From an uncultured Clostridium sp. (GTDB lineage: Bacteria; Bacillota; Clostridia; TANB77; CAG-508): a DNA stretch of 14,331 nucleotides. Numbering within the stretch: position 1 is the stretch's first letter; each line of letters begins with the position of its first letter. The position numbers and the translations under genes are program-made. The notes beneath the pieces are model-generated. The model was not told the DNA's origin, ran no database searches, and was given only the letters and a program-made list of their open reading frames with translations. Of the stretch, positions 1-5,659 are shown one piece after another. Where the stretch lies: assembly GCA_946497585.1 (NCBI GenBank), contig CAMMLF010000029.1, positions 1 through 14,331 of the forward strand, written 5' to 3'.

Positions 1-626
1 ATGCCATGGTAAAAGTAACTATGGGACCTGAAAAGAAAACAAGAGTAAGAAGTGACAAAGAAAAGAAACTTGTAGCTTACCACGAAGGTGGTCACGCAGT
101 AGTAAGTAGATACTTAAAAACACAAGACCCTGTACACGAAATATCTATTATCCCAAGAGGTATGGCTGGGGGATATACTATGTATAGACCAACAGAAGAT
201 AAATCATTTATATCAAAAACAGAAATGTTAGAAAATATAGTATCATTACTTGGTGGTAGAGCATCAGAAGAACTAGTGTTAGGAGATATTTCAACAGGTG
301 CAAGCAATGATATAGAAAGAGCGACACAAATAGCTAAATCTATGGTAACTAAATATGGTATGAGTGATAGAATAGGAACAATTACACTTGGCTCAGACAA
401 TGATGAAGTATTTATAGGCAGAGACTGGGGACATGAAAAATCATACTCAGAAGAAACTGCAGGCGTTATAGATGAAGAAGTAAAGAAAATTATAGACAAT
501 GCTTATGCGGAGGCTAAGAATATCTTAAGAGAACACAGAGATAAACTAGACAGAGTAGCCGAAGTACTTGTAGAAAAAGAAAAAATTACTGGAGAAGAAT
601 TTGACCAGATTTTTGAGGGAGAATAA
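1..626 (+). CDS. ftsH: ATP-dependent zinc metalloprotease FtsH, C-terminal part (5' truncated by window)
   Basis: This is the M41 peptidase domain of the membrane-anchored AAA+ protease FtsH, which degrades misfolded or regulatory membrane and cytosolic proteins at the inner face of the membrane. The frame is open from base 3, so the membrane segments and AAA+ ATPase domain lie upstream of the window; the ATG at base 6 is internal, not a start. Counting from that Met, the zinc site HEGGH is at residues 26-30 (most FtsH proteins have HEAGH), and the third zinc ligand is probably D102 in the conserved STGASNDIERAT block. The protein ends 206 residues after that Met, at TAA 624-626. Palindromic repeats begin three bases after the stop and a terminator follows, so ftsH is the last gene of its transcript. 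Family assignment is very secure; only the N-terminal portion is unseen. Confidence 0.97.
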   Translation, partial: AMVKVTMGPEKKTRVRSDKEKKLVAYHEGGHAVVSRYLKTQDPVHEISIIPRGMAGGYTMYRPTEDKSFISKTEMLENIVSLLGGRASEELVLGDISTGASNDIERATQIAKSMVTKYGMSDRIGTITLGSDNDEVFIGRDWGHEKSYSEETAGVIDEEVKKIIDNAYAEAKNILREHRDKLDRVAEVLVEKEKITGEEFDQIFEGE

Positions 627-628
627 TG

Positions 629-709
629 TGTCAATGGGGACGCTCCTTTTTGTCAATGGGGACGCTCCTTTTTGACATTGACAATCAATGGGGACGCTCC
701 TTTTTGACA
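629..709. repeat. Three tandem copies of a short palindromic GGGGACG repeat
   Basis: A unit with core TCAATGGGGACGCTCCTTTT occurs at 629-651, 651-673 and 685-705. Copy 2 is the most complete: TGTCAA (651-656) and TTGACA (672-677) form perfect inverted arms around the core, whose GGA-CGC-TCC can itself fold back. Copy 3 keeps the right arm TTGACA (704-709) but has a degenerate left arm. A related element with different arms lies at 3299-3331. The arrangement, immediately behind a stop codon and with a conserved core and hairpin potential, resembles REP-type intergenic repeats; a link to a Y1 (RAYT) transposase is inference, as none lies in the window. The T-runs after the cores could also help terminate ftsH transcription. 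Confidence 0.85.
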
Positions 710-718
710 GACTTAAAT

Positions 719-756
719 AACAAGGAATGCCACATTAAGGCAAACCTTGTTTTTTT
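719..756 (+). terminator. Rho-independent terminator after ftsH
   Basis: AACAAGG (719-725) pairs perfectly with CCTTGTT (745-751), with an inner TGCC/GGCA pairing that extends the stem, followed by a T-run at 750-756. It lies about 90 bases after the ftsH stop, beyond the palindromic repeats. Confidence 0.85.
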
Positions 757-758
757 AC

Positions 759-795
759 CAGCACAAATAAAGGCATGAGGCTTCTACTTGTGCTG
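759..795 (+). other. Second hairpin downstream of the ftsH terminator
   Basis: CAGCACAA (759-766) and TTGTGCTG (788-795) form a perfect 8-bp stem with a 21-nt loop. The following ATTTATTATA is not a clean T-tract, so this is either a weak back-up terminator or a structured or operator site in the gap before the PBP gene. Its function is unknown. Confidence 0.4.
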
Positions 796-822
796 ATTTA
801 TTATACTCAGATAAATTACAAA

Positions 823-839
823 TGTCGAAATTTGTCGAA
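823..839 (+). promoter_or_regulatory. Two tandem Spo0A-box-like heptamers
   Basis: TGTCGAA occurs at 823-829 and again at 833-839, exactly 10 bp apart and in the same orientation. This matches the Spo0A box consensus TGNCGAA, and one-helical-turn tandem spacing is known from Spo0A targets such as the abrB promoter of Bacillus subtilis. The boxes lie about 180 bp before the PBP start codon and about 70-80 bp before the candidate -10. Binding by Spo0A is inferred from sequence only. Confidence 0.5.
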
Positions 840-907
840 AAGTTTTAGCTTAGCAAAATTCACATAATTTTCATTGATTTTTTTGCACTTTTCCTGTAAA
901 ATATAAT

Positions 908-916
908 TGTGATAAT
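908..916 (+). promoter_or_regulatory. Candidate extended -10 promoter for the PBP gene
   Basis: TGTGATAAT at 908-916 fits an extended -10 (TGn followed by GATAAT). A good -35 at 16-18 bp is lacking: TTGCAC at 883-888 is 22 bp from GATAAT, and only 13 bp from the overlapping TATAAT at 902-907. This would give a 5' leader of about 95 nt. A promoter for an alternative sigma factor cannot be excluded. Confidence 0.35.
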
Positions 917-1019
917 ATAAATAAAAATAAATAACATAAAACTAATATGTGTTAAAAGCGCATCAAAAGTATAATACAGATAAAATTAAAAATAATAAAA
1001 AGTAAAGGAAAGAGCACAA

Positions 1020-3299
1020 ATGTCAAATAAATTTAAAAAAGTTCCAAGAAACAAAAAGAATAATGTAGTGTCTATAAATAGTCAAAAACAAATAAAAATT
1101 AACCCGAAAAAAATGTTTATATTAGGAATAGTACTAATACTAATATTTGCATTCCTATTAGGAAGAGTTGGTTGGCTACAATTTGTGGATGGAGAAGAGC
1201 TAAAAAGACGAGAATATAGTCAATCAACTTCAAGCACATTAATTAGTGCAAAAAGAGGAACAATTTATGATTCGACAGGTAAAGCACTAGCCATAAGTGT
1301 TGATGTAGACACTATTTCAGTAAACCCAAGCTATATTACAGCAAAAGGAAAAGATGGTCAAAGTGATGAAGAAGCAACAGATGAATTAAAACAAAAAATG
1401 GCGGACAAAATGGCTGAAATATTTGAACTTAATAGAGATGAAGTATATGCAAAACTTACAAGTTCAAATAGCGTAGAAACAATTGTATCAAAAGTAGAAA
1501 CAGACAAAGTTTCTGAACTAGAAACTTGGCTAGAAGAAAATAAAGCAACATCAGGTGTAAACATTGATGCAGATGTTAAAAGATATTATCCATATAATAA
1601 CTTAGCATCAAATGTTATAGGATTTTGTGGTAGCAATAATCAAGGATTAGATGGAATAGAATTAAGTTATGATGATGTATTAAAGGGTACATCAGGTAGA
1701 CTTACAACAGCAATAGATGTAACTAGAGAAGCAATACCAGACCAAAATGAAGAGTACATAGCTCCAGAAAACGGAAGTAACATATATTTAACAATAGACT
1801 CAAATATACAAACAATAGCAGAAAAATATTTAAAACAAGCAGTTGAAGAAAATGAGTGCGAAAGAGGCGGAAATGTTATAATAATGGACCCAGAAGATGG
1901 TAGCATATTGGCAATGGCAACATATCCAGATTATAACTTAAATGACCCATATACACCAAATGAATGGTATAGTGAAGGTTGGGATGATTTATCTCAGCAA
2001 GAACAAACAAATACCCTTTATTCAATGTGGAGAAACAGAGCAGTACTTGATACATACGAACCAGGTTCAACTTTTAAAACTATTACAGCCTCAATTGCAT
2101 TAGAAGAAAATGTAGTAGAAACAGATACTAAGGATGAATTTTTTTGTCCAGGATATGAAATAGTGGCAGATAGACGAATTAATTGCAGTAATACATCGGG
2201 TCATGGAAGTCAAACATTAAGAAATGCACTAGAAAATTCATGTAACCCGGCTTTAATACAAGTTGGTCAAAGAATAGGCGTAGAGAAATTTTATGATTAC
2301 TTAGAAGCCTTTGGCTTCTTTGATAAAACAGGGATAGATTTACCAAGTGAAGGTACAAGCTCATTTTGGAGTGAAGAAAACGTCGGACCAGTTGAGCTTG
2401 CAACAATGTCATTTGGACAAAGATTTACAATAACACCACTTCAGCTTATAACAGCTATATCAAGTATAGCTAATGACGGAAAAATGGTAACGCCTCATGT
2501 TGTAAAACAAATAGAAAATCCAGAAACAGGAACAATAACAAAAGTTGAAACTAAAGAAGTAAGGCAAGTAATTTCAGAAGAAACTGCAGACAAAATGAAA
2601 AGCATGATGCAATCTGTTGTTGAAGAAGGTGGCGGAAGTTATGCTCAAGTTAAAGGTTATACTATCGGTGGAAAAACAGGAACATCTGAACCAAACCCAG
2701 ATAAACCAGAAGAAGGATATGTAGCATCATTTGTAGCAATTGCACCAGTAGAAGATGTTAAGGTTGTATGCTTATTAACATTATATGATCCACAAAGTTC
2801 AAATCATTATGGAGGAAGTATAGCTGCTCCAGCAGTATCTCAAATATTATCAGAGGTATTACCATACTTAGATATACCTTCTAATGAAGTAGTAGATACA
2901 TCTACGATGCAGACTGTAAATACACCTGATGTAGTAAACAAAACAGTTGCAGAAGCTCAAAAAATATTACAAGAAGCTGGTTTAGAATACAGTACAAATG
3001 CATCTGCAGACGATATAGTAAAAGAACAAGTACCACCAAAGGGGACAGCACTTACAGAAGGTGGCATAGTTAAGCTATATGTAGAAGGTAGTGATGAAAG
3101 AGTATCACAAAGTGTGCCAGACTTAAAAGGTGTTACATTCGAACAGGCTAAGATAATGCTTAAAGCAAAGAACCTAAATATAGCAAGTACAGGTAGTGGA
3201 ATTGTTATAGCACAAGACCCAATTGCCGGAACCAGTGTAGATGAAGGAACTGTAATAAATGTAACATTACAGCAAGAAACAACAACAACACAATACTAA
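1020..3299 (+). CDS. Class B penicillin-binding protein with two C-terminal PASTA domains (FtsI/PBP2/SpoVD type)
   Basis: This 759-aa transpeptidase cross-links peptidoglycan outside the membrane, for the septum (FtsI/PBP2B role) or the spore cortex (SpoVD role). A basic N-terminus precedes one membrane anchor at about residues 32-50, then the PBP dimerisation domain (about 70-240) and the transpeptidase domain with all three active-site motifs: STFK (S350-K353, nucleophile S350), SCN (407-409) and KTG (552-554). Two PASTA domains follow at about 632-689 and 697-751, then a Thr-rich tail. AAAGGA at 1004-1009, 10 bases before ATG 1020, supports the start. The gene stands alone here, without ftsL, murE or mraY beside it as in the usual division cluster. 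Upstream tandem TGTCGAA sites hint at Spo0A control, which would favour a SpoVD-like role, but sequence alone does not separate SpoVD from PBP2B. The stop codon overlaps the first arm of a palindromic repeat. Confidence 0.95.
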   Translation: MSNKFKKVPRNKKNNVVSINSQKQIKINPKKMFILGIVLILIFAFLLGRVGWLQFVDGEELKRREYSQSTSSTLISAKRGTIYDSTGKALAISVDVDTISVNPSYITAKGKDGQSDEEATDELKQKMADKMAEIFELNRDEVYAKLTSSNSVETIVSKVETDKVSELETWLEENKATSGVNIDADVKRYYPYNNLASNVIGFCGSNNQGLDGIELSYDDVLKGTSGRLTTAIDVTREAIPDQNEEYIAPENGSNIYLTIDSNIQTIAEKYLKQAVEENECERGGNVIIMDPEDGSILAMATYPDYNLNDPYTPNEWYSEGWDDLSQQEQTNTLYSMWRNRAVLDTYEPGSTFKTITASIALEENVVETDTKDEFFCPGYEIVADRRINCSNTSGHGSQTLRNALENSCNPALIQVGQRIGVEKFYDYLEAFGFFDKTGIDLPSEGTSSFWSEENVGPVELATMSFGQRFTITPLQLITAISSIANDGKMVTPHVVKQIENPETGTITKVETKEVRQVISEETADKMKSMMQSVVEEGGGSYAQVKGYTIGGKTGTSEPNPDKPEEGYVASFVAIAPVEDVKVVCLLTLYDPQSSNHYGGSIAAPAVSQILSEVLPYLDIPSNEVVDTSTMQTVNTPDVVNKTVAEAQKILQEAGLEYSTNASADDIVKEQVPPKGTALTEGGIVKLYVEGSDERVSQSVPDLKGVTFEQAKIMLKAKNLNIASTGSGIVIAQDPIAGTSVDEGTVINVTLQQETTTTQY

Positions 3300-3331
3300 T
3301 TTTACGATGGGGACGGACCTTTTCGTAAAAT
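3299..3331 (+). repeat. GGGGACGGACC palindromic repeat, forward copy
   Basis: ATTTTACGA (3299-3307) and TCGTAAAAT (3323-3331) are perfect 9-bp inverted arms around the core TGGGGACGGACCTT. The core is that of the repeats at 629-709, but the arms are entirely different, although still complementary. The element begins on the last base of the PBP stop codon. Confidence 0.85.
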
Positions 3332-3343
3332 GTATTTATATAA

Positions 3344-3468
3344 ATGCCAGCAATATACTTCTCGATATTTTAGATGAGCGCAGGCGACGTAGGAGCGGAG
3401 CGAGACGTGCAAGCTGGAGCGAATAGCGACCCGCGCAGCAAAATAGGAGAGAATGTATATTGTGGCAT
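3344..3468 (+). repeat. GC-rich inverted-repeat element, copy A (about 125 bp)
   Basis: ATGCCA (3344-3349) pairs with TGGCAT (3463-3468), and CAATATAC (3351-3358) pairs with GTATATTG (3455-3462), with one unpaired G at 3350. The interior is far more GC-rich than the surrounding genome. It shares AGGCGACGTAGGAGCGGAGC (from 3382) and GCGAATAGCGACCCGCG (3419-3435) with the reverse complement of copy C, and ACGTGCAAGCTGGAGCG (3405-3421) with copy B. It sits in the PBP-ksgA gap, flanked by inverted GGGGACG-type repeats. A minus-strand open frame runs through it, but the same amino-acid pattern also appears inside copy B, so it is a by-product of the repeat. Mobility (MITE-like) or a role as structured RNA is inferred. 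Confidence 0.8.
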
Positions 3469-3482
3469 AGATAATATTAATT

Positions 3483-3504
3483 ATTTTACGAAAAGGACCG
3501 TCCC
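3483..3504 (-). repeat. GGGGACG-type palindromic repeat, inverted partial copy
   Basis: ATTTTACGAAAAGGACCGTC, continuing to 3504, is the near-exact reverse complement of the left arm and core of the element at 3299-3331. The core holds GGAC-C-GTCC, a small self-complementary hairpin. The second arm is degenerate (the following AAAAGTAAAA is not complementary). With 3299-3331 it brackets copy A of the large GC-rich element. It ends 23 bases before the ksgA start codon. Confidence 0.8.
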
Positions 3505-3527
3505 AAAAGTAAAAAGAAAGGATTACA

Positions 3528-4367
3528 ATGAATATATTTGAAGAAACCAAATTCATAATGAATAAATATGATGTTCATCCAAATAAAAGACTGGGTCAAA
3601 ACTTTTTATTTGATGAGCAAAGTTTGCAAACTATTGCAAGCGAAGTTACAAGCGAAGATACTGTTATAGAAATAGGACCGGGTCTTGGAACTTTAACAGC
3701 AATTTTGGCTGAAAAAGCAAGCAAAGTAATAGCAGTTGAACTAGACAGTAATATGGTGCAAATTTTAGAAGACCGTTTTAAATTATATAATAATGTGCAA
3801 ATTATTCAAGATGACATCTTACATGTAGACATAGATAAAATAGCTCCAAAAGCTAAAATTGTTGCAAATTTGCCATATTATATAACTACTTCTATTATAA
3901 CAAAACTACTTAATACCAACATAAAAGACATTACCATACTTATACAAAAAGAAGTGGCAGAAAGAATTTGTGCAGAGCCCGGAACAAAAAAGGCAGGAGC
4001 GATTACATACTATGTAAAATATTATGCAGATAGCAAAATTGTTGCAAACGTTCCAAAAGAATGTTTTATACCATCTCCAGAAGTAGAATCAGCAGTAGTA
4101 AAAATAACAAAAAGAAATGAAAAGGCAGTTAAAGTAAATAATGAAAAATTATTTTTCGATATAATTAAAACAAATTTTACGCAAAGAAGAAAAACGATTT
4201 TAAACTCATTATCTAGTATAATTGATAAAGAAGTGTTGAAAAATATACTAAAAGAGTGTAAAATAGAAGAAGTAGAAAGAGGCGAAAATTTGAGCTTAGA
4301 ACAATTTGCTATGATTGCTAATTTGTTTGATGAACTTGATAAAGACAAAACAACTAACAGAAAATAA
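3528..4367 (+). CDS. rsmA: 16S rRNA (adenine1518-N6/adenine1519-N6)-dimethyltransferase RsmA (KsgA)
   Basis: This 279-aa enzyme uses S-adenosylmethionine to dimethylate two adjacent adenines in the 3'-terminal hairpin of 16S rRNA, a late small-subunit maturation and quality-control step in the cytoplasm. The family signature is clear: RLGQNFL (21-27), the SAM-binding EIGPGLGTLT (48-57), acidic ribose-binding E71-x-D73 in the following strand, the catalytic NLPY (114-117) and a C-terminal helical domain with TQRRKTILNSL. Its length is normal for the family. AAAGGA at 3517-3522, 5 bases before ATG 3528, supports the start. The repeat island separates it from the PBP gene, and no promoter was recognised in the gap. 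Loss of this enzyme is known to cause kasugamycin resistance. Confidence 0.97.
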   Translation: MNIFEETKFIMNKYDVHPNKRLGQNFLFDEQSLQTIASEVTSEDTVIEIGPGLGTLTAILAEKASKVIAVELDSNMVQILEDRFKLYNNVQIIQDDILHVDIDKIAPKAKIVANLPYYITTSIITKLLNTNIKDITILIQKEVAERICAEPGTKKAGAITYYVKYYADSKIVANVPKECFIPSPEVESAVVKITKRNEKAVKVNNEKLFFDIIKTNFTQRRKTILNSLSSIIDKEVLKNILKECKIEEVERGENLSLEQFAMIANLFDELDKDKTTNRK

Positions 4368-4455
4368 ATTTGAAAAGCAAATAAAATAAAAAAGAAATCA
4401 CTGCCATTAGTTGTTACTTATAAAGCAAATCATATTTTAACAGAAGGGAGGAATT

Positions 4456-5178
4456 ATGAATCAAATACTAGTATCAGAAAAAGTATATGTAACACCAGAA
4501 CTAAAGAGAAAAAGAAAAACATATAAAGTAATATTTATACTATGCTTAGTATTAATCGTAATTCTGACTGGATATTATGTTTTCGCAGAATATGATAAAA
4601 ATCAAAAAGAATCTATATCAAGAGAAATACTTAACCAAATGAATGACCAAACAACAGTAGAAGAAAGTTTTATTGTTGTAGCGTTAGATGAAGAACCAAC
4701 AGAAGAGGAAGTACCTATAATAGAAATGCATACAGAAACAACAACAAATACTTTAGAATCTCAAGTAACGGCAAATGGCCAAACATACCAAACAGAGGCA
4801 ATTTTAGATTATCCAAAACTAGGGATTAATTACCCTGTACTTTCAGAAGAATCAGAAGAATTATTAAAAGTTTCGCTATGTAAATATTGGGGTCCAAATC
4901 CAAATAAAGTTGGAAATTATTGCATTGTAGGGCATAATTATAGAAGTGGAAAAATGTTTGGAAAACTTAGTGGAGCAGAAATTGGTGATGAAGTTAATTT
5001 AACAGACTTAAATGGCGAAACAGTAACATATGTGGTATATAACAGATATGTAGTAGATCCTACAGATGTAAGCTGTACAAGTCAGTTAACAAATGGTCAA
5101 AGAGAAATTACTTTAATTACTTGTACTAACTATGGGCAAGATAGATTAGTAATAAAAGCTAGAGAAAAACAAGCATAG
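4456..5178 (+). CDS. Sortase family transpeptidase, membrane-anchored
   Basis: Sortases cleave a C-terminal sorting signal of secreted proteins and attach them to the cell wall, or to each other in pili. This 240-aa protein has a basic N-terminus, one membrane anchor at about residues 24-44, an acidic Glu/Thr-rich linker (about 65-100) and the sortase barrel (about 110-236). The catalytic triad is visible: H160 in VGHNYRSG, C223 in TLITC and R230. The class is uncertain; the short compact domain and TLITC motif look closer to class D or B than to A. A strong AGGGAGG at 4445-4451 lies 4 bases before ATG 4456. No LPxTG-like substrate gene is in the window, so it is probably a housekeeping enzyme acting on unlinked substrates. 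A strong terminator follows. Confidence 0.93.
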   Translation: MNQILVSEKVYVTPELKRKRKTYKVIFILCLVLIVILTGYYVFAEYDKNQKESISREILNQMNDQTTVEESFIVVALDEEPTEEEVPIIEMHTETTTNTLESQVTANGQTYQTEAILDYPKLGINYPVLSEESEELLKVSLCKYWGPNPNKVGNYCIVGHNYRSGKMFGKLSGAEIGDEVNLTDLNGETVTYVVYNRYVVDPTDVSCTSQLTNGQREITLITCTNYGQDRLVIKAREKQA

Positions 5179-5275
5179 TTTTGATATATGGCAAATGCAA
5201 AATGCAAAACGAAAAAACGTAATCAACAAAAAATAATCAATAAATAAAAAGGAAACATAATTAAATGCTTTAAAT

Positions 5276-5324
5276 AAAAATAGACGATTTTTGAAAAAAT
5301 AAATGTCAAAAATTGTCTATTTTT
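5276..5324. terminator. Strong hairpin terminator after the sortase gene
   Basis: The 19-nt arms at 5276-5294 and 5306-5324 pair throughout with a single G-T wobble; the right arm ends in TATTTTT and the left arm begins with AAAAATA, so it could work in both directions. It lies about 100 bases after the sortase stop. The rest of the gap between sortase and nrdD (5179-5647) is very A-rich and holds no convincing gene; the nrdD promoter and leader occupy its right end. Confidence 0.8.
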
Positions 5325-5505
5325 GTGCTAAATCTATAAATGTAACAAAAATGTCATATTCGCTACGTAACCCCATAAAAATAAGGAAAACTCGAAAAAA
5401 AGAGTTGGAAAAGACAAAAAGACAAAAACTTCAAAACTCCCAAAAAATAAAGCTAAAATAGCTACAGAAACATAAAAAATGAACATATATGACATAGTAA
5501 ATTAT

Positions 5506-5534
5506 TTGACTTTTAAAAAATAAGAATGTAAGAT
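5506..5534 (+). promoter_or_regulatory. Candidate sigma-A promoter for nrdD
   Basis: TTGACT (5506-5511) and TAAGAT (5529-5534) are separated by 17 bp. Transcription from here would leave a leader of about 120 nt before the nrdD start, including an inverted repeat TTTAAGC/GCTTAAA (5562-5568, 5576-5582). I see no NrdR-box pair and no recognisable riboswitch. Confidence 0.5.
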
Positions 5535-5659
5535 ATGATTGGTTTTCAAATAGTCTAAAAGTTTAAGCAATTAAAGCTTAAAGAGACCTAAACTTAATAA
5601 TTGTAGCTTTAAAAATACAACTGATAGAGGTTTTTATTGAAGCAGAAATGGGGGACGAA

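Noticed and set aside
3299..3504. CRISPR array or integron attC site
   Set aside because: There are no regularly spaced direct repeats with unique spacers, no cas or integrase gene, and the inverted repeats lack attC-type core ends.
3302..3556. Minus-strand open frame of 84 codons across the PBP-ksgA gap
   Set aside because: Its central residues (TIYILSYFAARVA) recur in the minus-strand frame at 7800-8036, because both lie on copies of the same non-coding repeat. No ribosome-binding site.
4411..4438. Promoter TTGTTA-16-TATTTT before the sortase gene
   Set aside because: The predicted start of transcription would fall in the ribosome-binding site, leaving no room for a normal leader; probably chance in A/T-rich DNA.
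5188..5247. Possible 19-codon Lys/Gln-rich peptide starting ATGGCAAATGC after the sortase gene
   Set aside because: No ribosome-binding site, composition is just A-rich DNA translated, and it lies before the terminator in degenerate sequence.
5179..5647. Riboswitch in the sortase-nrdD gap
   Set aside because: No recognisable conserved core of a cobalamin or other riboswitch; only a terminator, a promoter and a weak inverted repeat can be seen.
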